Assembly: GCF_010095445.2 (NCBI RefSeq)
Contig: NZ_WFGV02000038.1
Location: 1 to 64,000, forward strand
DNA: 64,000 nucleotides
Direction: 5' to 3'
Source: Pseudomonas sp. TNT3
Lineage (GTDB): Bacteria > Pseudomonadota > Gammaproteobacteria > Pseudomonadales > Pseudomonadaceae
Notes under the pieces: generated by a model
What the model was told of the DNA's origin: nothing
Databases searched by the model: none
Seen by the model: the letters and a program-made list of their open reading frames with translations, nothing else
Shown: positions 1 through 7,642 of the stretch, one piece after another
Position numbering within the stretch: the stretch's first letter is position 1
How the letters are laid out: every line of letters begins with the position of its first letter
Translations under genes and position numbers: made by a program

Positions 1-35
1 AACTATCGCCGTTGCCACTCCGCCTCGAACCACTT

Positions 36-65
36 GCCGCCTGCGCTGTTCGAGCAACAGGCGGC
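36..65. repeat. Short hairpin near left edge
   Basis: An 8-bp inverted repeat (GCCGCCTG at 36-43, CAGGCGGC at 58-65) with a 14-nt loop lies downstream of the EamA gene. No T-tract follows on either strand, so I do not call it a terminator. Nothing else is recognisable in positions 1-130. Confidence 0.35.
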
Positions 66-130
66 TTAATCCTCCTACGGGATGGTTTAAAAAAACTGAA
101 CCACTACACCGCAGGCTGCGATCTTTTCAA

Positions 131-1018
131 TCAGGCGACGCTGTTTTTACGACCCAAAACAGTGGTCCAACGCTCCGAAAGAATCACCCCACCCAGCGTC
201 AGCACGCCCCCCACCAGGTGATACATCGCCAGCTGCTCATGTAATACCACCGCCGCAATCAGCGCAGTGATCAACGGCAGCAGATTGAAAAACAGCGTGG
301 TCCGGCTCGGGCCGAGACGCACAATCGCCTGCATCCACGCCAGTGGCGCCACCATCGACGCGAGCAGGCAGGCGTACAGCACCAGCGGGATGTTCTGCAG
401 GGTCGGGCCGACCTTCGGCGAGGCGATGAACAACGGAAACAACACAATCACCGCCACCAGTACCTGCAAGTACAGCAACACCAGCGGTGGCAGGCGCAGC
501 TGCCATTTTTTCAGCAACGTGCTGTAGATCGCATAGGCCAGGGTGGCGATCAACATCATCGCATCGCCCAGGTTCACGCCGTGTTCCAGCAATGCCGCCA
601 GGCTACCGGACGACACCACCACCAGCACGCCGGCAAATGACAGTACCGCGCCGGTCAATGCGCCTGCGGTCAGGCGCTGGCCGAGGCTGGCAATCGCCAT
701 GGCGAGGGACATCAAGGGCATCAGCGACAAAATGATGCCCATGTTGGTGGCCGAGGTCAGGGTCGCGGCGAAGTAGGCCAGGCTCTGATAAACCGCCATG
801 CCGAGCACGCCAAGGATAAAAATCTTGCCCAGATTGGGACGGATCAACGACCAATGGGCGATCACCGGTTTGAGCATGAACGGCGTGAACAGCAAGCCCG
901 CCAGCAGCCAGCGATAGAAACCGATCTCGGCAGGAAAGATCGCCCCAACGGCGAGCTTGTTGATCACGGTGTTGCCGGCCCAGATAAAAATGGCGAGCAG
1001 GGGATAAGCGTATTGCAT
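131..1018 (-). CDS. EamA/DMT-family inner-membrane transporter
   Basis: A 295-residue, almost wholly hydrophobic protein with about ten transmembrane helices in two EamA repeats, the usual size and layout of drug/metabolite transporters such as RhaT or YdcZ relatives. The first helix carries the family pattern AIFIWAGNTVINK, and the second half ends with a basic tail. Substrate cannot be read from sequence; related members export amino acids, purines or drugs. I start at the ATG at 1018; a TTG nine bases upstream is the alternative, and neither has a clear ribosome binding site. It is divergent from an AraC regulator across about 80 bases holding a dyad, which suggests that the regulator controls it (inference). 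Confidence 0.85.
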   Translation of the reverse strand: MQYAYPLLAIFIWAGNTVINKLAVGAIFPAEIGFYRWLLAGLLFTPFMLKPVIAHWSLIRPNLGKIFILGVLGMAVYQSLAYFAATLTSATNMGIILSLMPLMSLAMAIASLGQRLTAGALTGAVLSFAGVLVVVSSGSLAALLEHGVNLGDAMMLIATLAYAIYSTLLKKWQLRLPPLVLLYLQVLVAVIVLFPLFIASPKVGPTLQNIPLVLYACLLASMVAPLAWMQAIVRLGPSRTTLFFNLLPLITALIAAVVLHEQLAMYHLVGGVLTLGGVILSERWTTVLGRKNSVA

Positions 1019-1058
1019 CAGGAACAACCAGAACGTTAATGAGGGACAATTATCGTCT

Positions 1059-1090
1059 GTCTGGATGAAAGCTTATACTTCGATCCAGAC
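1059..1090. promoter_or_regulatory. Operator-like dyad between divergent genes
   Basis: Perfect 8-bp arms GTCTGGAT (1059-1066) and ATCCAGAC (1083-1090) are separated by 16 bp that include a TATACT -10-like hexamer at 1074-1079. The dyad sits in the short divergent gap between the EamA transporter and the AraC regulator, the expected place for a shared operator. Its identity as the regulator's site is inferred. Confidence 0.45.
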
Positions 1091-1102
1091 AACGGGCCCT
1101 TG

Positions 1103-1909
1103 ATGACGGACAGCATGACCAGTAAACACATCGACTTGCTGGATTTCAGCGAATTGCCGTCTCCGGTCTACTTCCGGTATGCCGACTTCGACACGCACGA
1201 ATATGCCGCGCCCCATCGTCATCCGTGGGGCACGCTCGAGTATTCGGCCAATGGCGTGCTGCACATGGAAATCGGCAGTAGCCGGTTCATGTCACCCCCG
1301 CAGTATGCGGTGTGGGTGCCGCCGCACATCGAACACAGCTTCTACAGCAATCAACCGGTCAACTACCGTGCGGTCTGCCTTGCGCCTTCGTTGTGCCTCG
1401 ACCTGCCCACGCAGGCTTGCACGCTGGCGATCAGTGAAATACTCAAGGCGATCCTCAAGGATTTCGCCGCGAGGGACGTGAAGATTCCCGAAAACGCGGC
1501 GGACCAGCGCCTGGCCCAGGTGCTGGTCGATCAGCTGCAACAAGCGCCTGTCCATGAGTGCTATTTACCCTACGCCAGCAGTGCCGGGCTGCTCGCGATT
1601 CTTGAAGCGTTGCAGGCCGAGCCTGGGGATAACCGCCCGCTGTCAGCCTGGGCTGCGCAAATCCATGTCAGCGAGCGCACGTTGGCGCGGCAGTTCGTGC
1701 GTGAGTTGGGCATGAGTTTCGGGGAGTGGCGTCAGCGCTTGCGCTTCCTCTCGGCGATCGAAGCACTGGACAGCCATCGCAGCATCCAGGACGTCGCATT
1801 CGACATGGGTTACAGCACTGGTTCTGCGTTTATCGCGATGTTTCAACGGCAGGCGGGGTGCACGCCGGAGCAGTATCGGCGTAGCCATCTTGAAAGCAGG
1901 AAGGCGTAA
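1103..1909 (+). CDS. AraC-family transcriptional regulator
   Basis: A 268-residue cytoplasmic DNA-binding protein. The N-terminal half has an AraC-type cupin signature (AAPHRHPWGTLEY near residue 35, followed by WVPPHIEHSF). The C-terminal hundred residues hold the double helix-turn-helix (SERTLARQFVRELGMSFGEW, then IQDVAFDMGYSTGSAFIAMF). These features match the regulators commonly divergent from exporters in Pseudomonas. I take the ATG at 1103; an in-frame ATG at 1115 is also possible because no strong ribosome binding site favours either. It probably senses a small molecule through the cupin and controls the adjacent EamA gene; this is inferred from position and the intergenic dyad. Confidence 0.88.
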   Translation: MTDSMTSKHIDLLDFSELPSPVYFRYADFDTHEYAAPHRHPWGTLEYSANGVLHMEIGSSRFMSPPQYAVWVPPHIEHSFYSNQPVNYRAVCLAPSLCLDLPTQACTLAISEILKAILKDFAARDVKIPENAADQRLAQVLVDQLQQAPVHECYLPYASSAGLLAILEALQAEPGDNRPLSAWAAQIHVSERTLARQFVRELGMSFGEWRQRLRFLSAIEALDSHRSIQDVAFDMGYSTGSAFIAMFQRQAGCTPEQYRRSHLESRKA

Positions 1910-1973
1910 CAGGCGTTGTCTACACTCCTGAACAAGGCCGCGTCCCTCGGTGCGGCGACCAGGAGAAAACTCC

Positions 1974-2279
1974 ATGAAGATGTTGCGTGTCCCTTTGCTG
2001 ATGATCGGTTTGCTGCTCTGCTCTCAAGGCTTCGCGGCCACGGCCCAACAGAACAAGATGACCACCTGTAACGCCGACGCGACGGCTAAAAGCCTCAAGG
2101 GCGATGAGCGCAAGATGTTCATGAGCACCTGCCTGAAGGCGGCGCCGGCGGCAAACGATGACGCTAAAGCATTGACCCCGCAGCAAGAGAAAATGAAAAC
2201 CTGCAACGCCGACGCCGCGACTAAAGCGTTGAAGGGCGACGAGCGCAAAGCGTTCATGAGTGATTGCCTGAAGAAATAA
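1974..2279 (+). CDS. PsiF-repeat periplasmic protein
   Basis: A small 101-residue protein with a signal peptide of about 22 residues (hydrophobic core LLMIGLLLC, ending GFAA). Two PsiF repeats follow, each with the pattern CNADA-K-LKGDERK-FM-CLK and two cysteines, so the mature protein has four cysteines that could pair. PsiF is named from a phosphate-starvation-inducible gene of E. coli; its biochemical role is unknown. I start at 1974 because AGGAG lies upstream at the right distance. No Pho box was evident in the 64-base gap after the AraC gene. Confidence 0.85.
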   Translation: MKMLRVPLLMIGLLLCSQGFAATAQQNKMTTCNADATAKSLKGDERKMFMSTCLKAAPAANDDAKALTPQQEKMKTCNADAATKALKGDERKAFMSDCLKK

Positions 2280-2310
2280 AGATAGGGCATGAAGATGTGG
2301 GGGCATTGAG

Positions 2311-2394
2311 GGCCTCATCGCGGGCAAGCCCGCTCCCACATTTGTCAGGTGTGCACATAACCACTGTGGGAGCGGGCTTGCCCGCGATGAGGCC
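2311..2394. repeat. Palindromic repeat, GTGGGAGCGGGCTTGCCCGCGATG type
   Basis: Perfect 30-bp inverted arms (2311-2340 and 2365-2394) are separated by 24 bp. Each arm contains a GCGGGCAAGCCCGC core. This is the common intergenic palindrome of P. fluorescens-group genomes, here between the psiF-like and AI-2E-type genes. Confidence 0.85.
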
Positions 2395-2513
2395 CGCAAG
2401 CACCCTGAAAATCTTTCGAGTCTCCGACCAAGGTCGCCCTACACATTCCCTAGTGCTGCCCTCGGAACGCTGGCAGACTGCCCATCCTTTTACGCCGTTC
2501 GTTTTGAGGCTGT

Positions 2514-3527
2514 ATGCCAACGTTTTCTCAACGCCATGTCTTGCTGCTTATCAGTTGGGTCATCATTTTTGGTGGTTTGCTGTTGGTGATTCCTCTGCGG
2601 TTGCTGCCGAGCCTGCTGGCCGGATTGCTGGTGTTCGAACTGGTCAACATGCTCACCCCGCAGCTGCAACGTCTGATCGAAGGCCGGCGAGCGCGCTGGC
2701 TGGCGGTGGCCTTGCTGGGCACCTTGGTGGTGAGCGCGCTGGCGCTGATTTTTGCCGGGGCGATCAGCTTTCTGTTGCACGAAGCGGAAAACCCCGGCGC
2801 CTCCCTCGACAAATTCATGCACGTGGTCGACCGGGCGCGTGGGCAATTACCGCCATTCATCGACGCCTATCTGCCGGCCAGTGCCGCGGAGTTTCGGGTG
2901 GCCATTGGCGAGTGGATGAGCAAGCACCTCAGCGACCTTCAGCTCGTCGGCAAAGACGCGGCGCACATGTTCGTGACGTTGCTGATCGGCATGGTGCTGG
3001 GCGCGATCATCGCGTTGCAGCGTGTGCCGGACGTGACCAAGCGCAAACCACTGGCCGCTGCACTGTTCGATCGTCTGCATCTGCTGGTCCAGGCCTTTCG
3101 CAACATCGTGTTTGCCCAGATCAAGATTTCCCTGCTCAACACGTTCTTTACCGGGATTTTCCTGGCGGTGATCTTGCCGATGTTCGGCATCAAGTTACCG
3201 CTGACCAAGACCCTGATCGTGCTGACCTTCCTGCTTGGTTTGTTGCCGGTGATCGGTAACCTGATGTCGAACACGCTGATCACCATCGTCGGCTTGTCGC
3301 TGTCGATCTGGGTCGCCGTGGCGGCGCTGGGTTATCTGATCTTTATCCACAAGCTTGAGTACTTTCTCAACGCGCGCATCGTCGGCGGCCAGATCAGTGC
3401 GAAGTCGTGGGAGTTGCTGTTGGCAATGCTGGTGTTCGAGGCCGCGTTCGGCCTGCCGGGGGTGGTGGCGGGGCCGATTTACTACGCGTATCTGAAGAGC
3501 GAGTTGAAGCAGGTGGGGATGGTTTGA
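2514..3527 (+). CDS. AI-2E-family (PerM-type) membrane permease
   Basis: A 337-residue integral membrane protein of the AI-2E/UPF0118 family. It shows two N-terminal hydrophobic helices, a soluble stretch of about residues 90-150 with amphipathic helices, then five or six transmembrane segments. The C-terminal part shows the family signature (LGLLPVIGNLMSNTL, then LEYFLNARIVGGQI and PGVVAGPIYYAYLKSEL). Family members have been linked to autoinducer-2 export or Na+/H+ antiport, so substrate remains open. It stands alone between two palindromic repeats, with no partner gene. Confidence 0.85.
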   Translation: MPTFSQRHVLLLISWVIIFGGLLLVIPLRLLPSLLAGLLVFELVNMLTPQLQRLIEGRRARWLAVALLGTLVVSALALIFAGAISFLLHEAENPGASLDKFMHVVDRARGQLPPFIDAYLPASAAEFRVAIGEWMSKHLSDLQLVGKDAAHMFVTLLIGMVLGAIIALQRVPDVTKRKPLAAALFDRLHLLVQAFRNIVFAQIKISLLNTFFTGIFLAVILPMFGIKLPLTKTLIVLTFLLGLLPVIGNLMSNTLITIVGLSLSIWVAVAALGYLIFIHKLEYFLNARIVGGQISAKSWELLLAMLVFEAAFGLPGVVAGPIYYAYLKSELKQVGMV

Positions 3528-3555
3528 TCGGGCAGATGTGTTGACTGATCTGACG

Positions 3556-3634
3556 CCATCGCTAGCAGGCTAGCTCCCACACTGGTTTTGTGAACACCGC
3601 AGATCCAATGTGGGAGCTAGCCTGCTAGCGATGG
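3556..3634. repeat. Palindromic repeat, GCTAGCAGGCTAGCTCCCACA type
   Basis: Perfect 26-bp inverted arms at 3556-3581 and 3609-3634 lie between two convergent genes (the AI-2E permease and the Hsp70). The shared CTCCCACA end links it to the other palindromes in the window, but the internal core (GCTAGCAGGCTAGC) differs. Confidence 0.85.
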
Positions 3635-3652
3635 GGGCACCCTGGTTTCAGA

Positions 3653-4927
3653 TCAGTCCATCGTGCCGTAGCGCTTGCTGGCCTCAATGGCCAAACCGCT
3701 ACCGATGCTGCCAAAGATGTTCCCTTCTACATGCCGTGCGTTCGGCAACATGTCCGAAACGCTGTTACGCAATGCCGGAATTCCGCTCGAACCACCGGTA
3801 AAGAACACCGTGTCCACCTGATCAACCCGCACATTGGCGTCGTTCAGCATCTTGGTCACGCTGTTGCGCACACGCTCCAGCAGCGCCTCGATGGCGGACT
3901 CGAACAGCGCCCGACTCAACTCCACGCTCAACCCCGGCTCGATACGGTCCAGCGGAACATGGCGGCTGTCGGCGCGGGTGAGCTGGATCTTGGTTTCTTC
4001 CACTTCCATGGCCAGCCAGTGACCGGCGCGCTGGTCGATCAGCTTGAACAGACGGTCGATGCCACCGGTGTCCTCGATGTCGTAACGCATGCTGCCCAGG
4101 GCCAGGGTCGACTTCTGCGAGTACACCGAGTTGATGGTGTGCCAGGTCGCCAGGTTCATGTGGTGGCTGGTGGGCATGTACGCACCACTCTTCATGCGGC
4201 TGCCGTAGCCGAACAGCGGCATCAGGCCTTGCAGGCTCAGCTGCTTGTCGAAGTCGGTACCGCCGATGTGCACGCCGCCGGTGGCAAGGATGTCATCGTG
4301 ACGGTTGTCATTGGCCCGGCGATCCGGCGACAGGCGCACCAGCGAGAAGTCGGACGTACCACCGCCGATGTCGACGATCAGCACCAGCTCTTCCTTTTCG
4401 ATGGTCGACTCGTAATCGAACGCCGCGGCAATCGGCTCGTACTGGAACGACACATCTTTGAAGCCAATGGCGCGGGCCACGTCCACCAGGGTGTTTTCCG
4501 CTTCCTGGTCGGCCATTTCATCGTCATCGACGAAGAACACCGGGCGACCCAGTACCACCTCTTCGAACTCGCGACCGGCGGCAGCCTCGGCGCGCTTCTT
4601 CAGCTGGCCGATGAACAGCCCGAGCAGGTCCTTGAAGGGCATCGCGGTGCCGAGGACGCTGGTGTCGTGCTTGATCAGCTTGGAGCCCAGCAGGCTCTTG
4701 AGCGAGCGCATCAGGCGGCCTTCGTAGCCTTCCAGGTACTCGTGCAGCGCCAGGCGGCCGTAGACCGGGCGGCGCTCTTCCATATTGAAGAACACCACCG
4801 ACGGCAGGGTGATCTTGTCATCCTCCAGCGCGATCAGCGTTTCCATGCCGGGGCGAATCCAGCCGACGGTGGAGTTGGACGTGCCAAAGTCGATACCACA
4901 GGCACGAGCTGGAGATGCGTTTTTCAT
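3653..4927 (-). CDS. yegD: Hsp70-family chaperone, YegD type
   Basis: A 424-residue protein made of the actin-like ATPase domain of Hsp70, with the phosphate-1 motif GIDFGTSNSTVG near the N-terminus, the phosphate-2 motif LIVDIGGGTSDFSL near residue 210, and the adenosine motif FFTGGSSGIPALR close to the C-terminus. It lacks the substrate-binding and lid domains of DnaK (about 640 residues), as E. coli YegD does. Its substrates are unknown. It is divergent from cbpA-cbpM, so an Hsp70-like ATPase and a J-domain co-chaperone sit back to back; whether they act together is inference. Confidence 0.85.
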   Translation of the reverse strand: MKNASPARACGIDFGTSNSTVGWIRPGMETLIALEDDKITLPSVVFFNMEERRPVYGRLALHEYLEGYEGRLMRSLKSLLGSKLIKHDTSVLGTAMPFKDLLGLFIGQLKKRAEAAAGREFEEVVLGRPVFFVDDDEMADQEAENTLVDVARAIGFKDVSFQYEPIAAAFDYESTIEKEELVLIVDIGGGTSDFSLVRLSPDRRANDNRHDDILATGGVHIGGTDFDKQLSLQGLMPLFGYGSRMKSGAYMPTSHHMNLATWHTINSVYSQKSTLALGSMRYDIEDTGGIDRLFKLIDQRAGHWLAMEVEETKIQLTRADSRHVPLDRIEPGLSVELSRALFESAIEALLERVRNSVTKMLNDANVRVDQVDTVFFTGGSSGIPALRNSVSDMLPNARHVEGNIFGSIGSGLAIEASKRYGTMD

Positions 4928-5023
4928 GTCTTTCAGGTTCCGGTTAAAAAACGGCCGCGCAGTGTATGTCAGTGCGGCACAGATTCGAAGGCCGACTATC
5001 CGCTAAATCTCGGCTAATAGCGC

Positions 5024-5050
5024 CTTGAAAGACTATCCTTCGCCCCAACC
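5024..5050 (+). promoter_or_regulatory. Sigma-32-like heat-shock promoter for cbpA
   Basis: CTTGAAA at 5024-5030 and CCCCAACC at 5043-5050 are spaced by 12 bp. This resembles the RpoH consensus (CTTGAAA, 11-16 bp, CCCCATnT) and lies about 73 bp ahead of the J-domain gene, where a heat-shock promoter would be expected. The -10 half is imperfect. Confidence 0.5.
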
Positions 5051-5122
5051 TTGTCTGCATTGGGCCTGGCAGCGCATGCTGCAGGTGGCTGAGCGATTTT
5101 GATAACGGATGGTGATCCTTAG

Positions 5123-6070
5123 ATGGACTTCAAAGACTATTACAAGATTCTCGGTGTGGAGCCGACGGCGGACGATAAGGCGATCAAAGCTGCCTATCGC
5201 AAGCTCGCGCGCAAATACCACCCGGACGTCAGCAAGGAAAAGGATGCCGAGGAAAAGTTCAAGGACGCCTCGGAAGCCTATGAAGCGCTGAAAAGTGCCG
5301 ACAAGCGCGCCGAATACGACGATTTGCGCAAATACGGCCAGCACGGCCAACCGTTCCAGGGCCCGCCAGGTTGGCAGGGGCGTGGTGCGGGCGGTTTCGG
5401 TGGTGGTCAGGACACGGGCGATTTTTCGGACTTCTTCAGTTCGATCTTCGGCAACCGTGGTCCTGGTTTTGGGGGTGGACAGTCGGGCCGCAGCGCCGGA
5501 CGTCGAGGGCAAGACGTGGAAATGGAATTACCGGTTTTTCTGGAAGAAACCCTCTCGAACGAATCGAAGAAGGTCAGCTTCCAGGTCCCGCAGTACAACG
5601 CTGCCGGGCAACATGTCAGCAACACCAGCAAAAGCCTGAACGTGAAAATTCCGGCGGGCGTGACCGACGGCGAGCGCATCCGCCTCAAGGGTCAAGGGGC
5701 CCCGGGTGTGGGTGGCGGCGCCAATGGCGACCTGTACCTGATCATTCGTTTTGCACCGCACCCGAAATACGATGTTGAAGGCGAAAACCTGATCATCACC
5801 TTGCCATTGGCCCCATGGGAGCTGGCGCTGGGGACGGAAGTCGCGGTGCCGACCCTGACCGGCAAGATCAACCTCAAGGTCCCTGCCGGCAGTCAGAACG
5901 GTCAACGTATGCGCGCCAAGGGCCACGGTTTGATGAACAAGGCCGGCGAGCGCGGTTACCTGTTTGTGCAGCTCAAGGCGGTGATGCCGAAAACAGCCAG
6001 TGACGAGGTCAAGGCGCTGTGGCAGGAACTGGCCGAGAAAGCTGCGTTCAACCCTAGAGAGAACTTCTGA
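5123..6070 (+). CDS. cbpA: Curved DNA-binding protein CbpA, DnaJ-like co-chaperone
   Basis: A 315-residue protein with an N-terminal J domain (residues about 4-70, HPD motif in KYHPDVSKE), a glycine/phenylalanine-rich linker (about 75-120, GGFGGGQ and FFSSIFGNRG), and two C-terminal beta-sandwich substrate domains. The zinc-finger domain of DnaJ is absent, which is the CbpA arrangement. It stimulates DnaK ATPase, and in E. coli binds curved DNA in stationary phase. The modulator gene cbpM follows 23 bases downstream. A sigma-32-like promoter upstream suggests heat-shock control. Confidence 0.93.
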   Translation: MDFKDYYKILGVEPTADDKAIKAAYRKLARKYHPDVSKEKDAEEKFKDASEAYEALKSADKRAEYDDLRKYGQHGQPFQGPPGWQGRGAGGFGGGQDTGDFSDFFSSIFGNRGPGFGGGQSGRSAGRRGQDVEMELPVFLEETLSNESKKVSFQVPQYNAAGQHVSNTSKSLNVKIPAGVTDGERIRLKGQGAPGVGGGANGDLYLIIRFAPHPKYDVEGENLIITLPLAPWELALGTEVAVPTLTGKINLKVPAGSQNGQRMRAKGHGLMNKAGERGYLFVQLKAVMPKTASDEVKALWQELAEKAAFNPRENF

Positions 6071-6093
6071 ATCCAGAATCGGAGTAGCCCGTC

Positions 6094-6399
6094 ATGAGCA
6101 CACCCCTGATCGTTCACCTGGACCTGGCCGAATTCTGCGAGGCGACTGATTTATCGGACGTTTACGTGATCGAAATCGTCGAACACGGCATCCTCGAACC
6201 TCAGGGCAAGCAGCCCAAGGACTGGCGTTTCAACGATTACGAGCTGGCATTGGCCAAGCGTGCCGCCAAACTGCGGCGCGACCTGGAACTGGAGTGGGAA
6301 GGCGTCGCCCTGGCGCTGGACCTGCTTGAAGAGGTCCAGCAGCTAAGGGCGGAGAACCGGATGTTGAAGCAGCGGTTGGGGCGGTTGGTAGTGGAGTAG
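6094..6399 (+). CDS. cbpM: Chaperone modulator CbpM
   Basis: A 101-residue protein resembling a MerR-type helix-turn-helix (IVEHGILEPQG, then DWRFNDYELALAKRAAKL) followed by a coiled coil (about residues 60-98). CbpM binds the J domain of CbpA and blocks its co-chaperone and DNA-binding activities. GGAG precedes the start. It is translated just after cbpA, which agrees with co-expression of inhibitor and target. Confidence 0.9.
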   Translation: MSTPLIVHLDLAEFCEATDLSDVYVIEIVEHGILEPQGKQPKDWRFNDYELALAKRAAKLRRDLELEWEGVALALDLLEEVQQLRAENRMLKQRLGRLVVE

Positions 6400-6424
6400 A
6401 TTCATTGGAACGCGCGGTCCGGAC

Positions 6425-7399
6425 TTACTTTCTTCTCACTGTGGTACTGGCTTCTACGGGTGAATTAAGACGGAGTCTTAGACCAATTGTTTGACCCTCT
6501 GGGTGCACAGTTGGAGGGTTTGGCATACCGCCCAGAGTTTCTGCTGCCGGGCGGTTCAAACTTATTCGCAGCTGACCGTTTTGGCCCATTACCAAGGTAT
6601 GCCCACTTGTAGGATCGTTGTTGCTCGAGCGGACAGTAGGGAGGGACACAGGTGCGTGTTCTCGAGGACGATGATGACGCTCGATCCATTGTTGAAAAGG
6701 CATCATCCCTTCCTGGGGAGGGCTTGAGGACAGTGACTGCCCATTTTGCTGTCCTGTCACTGATTGTCGGTAGGCTACGTCGATGTCTCGACGACTTACT
6801 GGACCAGGTTGAGCGTCTGCTGTTGCCCGTGGCAATCTGACCATTACGTGGGTAGGAGTGTTCGGCTGCGGCAATACGACCATTACGTGGGTAGGTGTGG
6901 TCGCCGGGACAGGTGTTGCATTTGTGCCTATGAGCGTGCTCGTGGAAGACGAAGGAGACTGGATTGAAGCGGTTCTTAGATTGGTGTCAGGCACGGTGAG
7001 TGATTTGCGAAACCTGGAAAAAATCCCTTTAGGCATATGCCCCGTCGGATCCGAAAAATTCACCGGATCCCCTACGCAATACATATACGCATTCAACCCA
7101 CCTCCCCCAAACGGGCTCCAACTGTCGGGGCTATGAAAGCGCATCAATGTCGGGTTGTAAGCGCGATAGCCATTCCCCAGCAGATACCACCCAACCTGCC
7201 TTTCTCGTAGCGCGCCATTGAATCCGAGCCCTGTCGCCACACCCTCCTGAGCGGACTGCTGACCGTAAGCCGAGTAAGCAACAGGATTGAGCTTGCCCCC
7301 GTCGATTTCCGCGAGGATGGAGTTTTTATTGTCTGTCGCCAGCAGAAGGGTGCGTGACGTTCGAGAGGATTTGGGGGCATCTGCATGAGAGCGAGTCAT
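6425..7399 (-). CDS. Small RHS-core protein with low-complexity C-terminus
   Basis: A 324-residue protein. Residues about 40-120 hold the RHS repeat-associated core seen at the end of YD-repeat toxins (YSAYG, GFNGALRER, GWYLLGNGYRAYNP, RFHSPDSWSPFG, DPVNFSDPTGH). The YD repeats and shell that usually precede the core are absent. After it, residues 125-324 are rich in Pro, Ser and Thr with a 13-residue tandem duplication and no toxin fold I recognise. The start is supported by AAGGA upstream. It is divergent from the NEL ligase gene across an AT-rich gap, marking an accessory insertion. It could be a secreted fragment, a cassette remnant, or a small effector; I cannot decide. Confidence 0.75.
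   Translation of the reverse strand: MTRSHADAPKSSRTSRTLLLATDNKNSILAEIDGGKLNPVAYSAYGQQSAQEGVATGLGFNGALRERQVGWYLLGNGYRAYNPTLMRFHSPDSWSPFGGGGLNAYMYCVGDPVNFSDPTGHMPKGIFSRFRKSLTVPDTNLRTASIQSPSSSTSTLIGTNATPVPATTPTHVMVVLPQPNTPTHVMVRLPRATADAQPGPVSRRDIDVAYRQSVTGQQNGQSLSSSPPQEGMMPFQQWIERHHRPREHAPVSLPTVRSSNNDPTSGHTLVMGQNGQLRISLNRPAAETLGGMPNPPTVHPEGQTIGLRLRLNSPVEASTTVRRK
6831..6908 (-). repeat. Two tandem 39-bp units inside the RHS gene
   Basis: Two adjacent 39-bp units (6831-6869 and 6870-6908) share the run GACCATTACGTGGGTAGG. They encode two copies of a 13-residue unit containing TPTHVMV-LP. The in-frame length suggests recent slippage or unequal recombination. Confidence 0.8.
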
Positions 7400-7642
7400 A
7401 ACGGGCTTCCTTGTCGAGGTCGTGGGGCTTTAAAAATACTCGGTTCGTCAGCCATCGGGTACTAGCAGATCTGATAGGTACAAACGTTCCTGTCTGAGGC
7501 TGTATTTATGTATTTTAACTATGTTGTTTCTCGACTGTTTTGCGTTTGATTAGATAATTAACGGACAGTTATTTGATCTTTTGTTTTTTGAGTGTGTGAA
7601 TAATCTAGTGGGTTCAAAAAACTGATTTAAGGTTGTTGAACC
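7400..7642. promoter_or_regulatory. AT-rich divergent promoter region
   Basis: This 243-base gap between the divergent RHS and NEL genes is clearly richer in A and T than its surroundings, especially 7500-7640 (runs such as TTTTGTTTTTTG). Such regions are typical targets of MvaT-type xenogeneic silencers. Several weak -10-like hexamers occur (TAATCT at about 7600), but no promoter can be assigned with confidence. AAGG before the ATG at 7643 serves as ribosome binding site. Confidence 0.45.

Noticed and set aside
36..65. tRNA-like segment at the left edge (GTTCGAG)
   Set aside because: No acceptor stem, anticodon arm or CCA in the right places; only a short hairpin.
2264..3259. 331-residue frame overlapping the AI-2E permease gene
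   Set aside because: Arg/Ala-rich out-of-frame read that starts inside a palindromic repeat; the permease frame has clear membrane helices.
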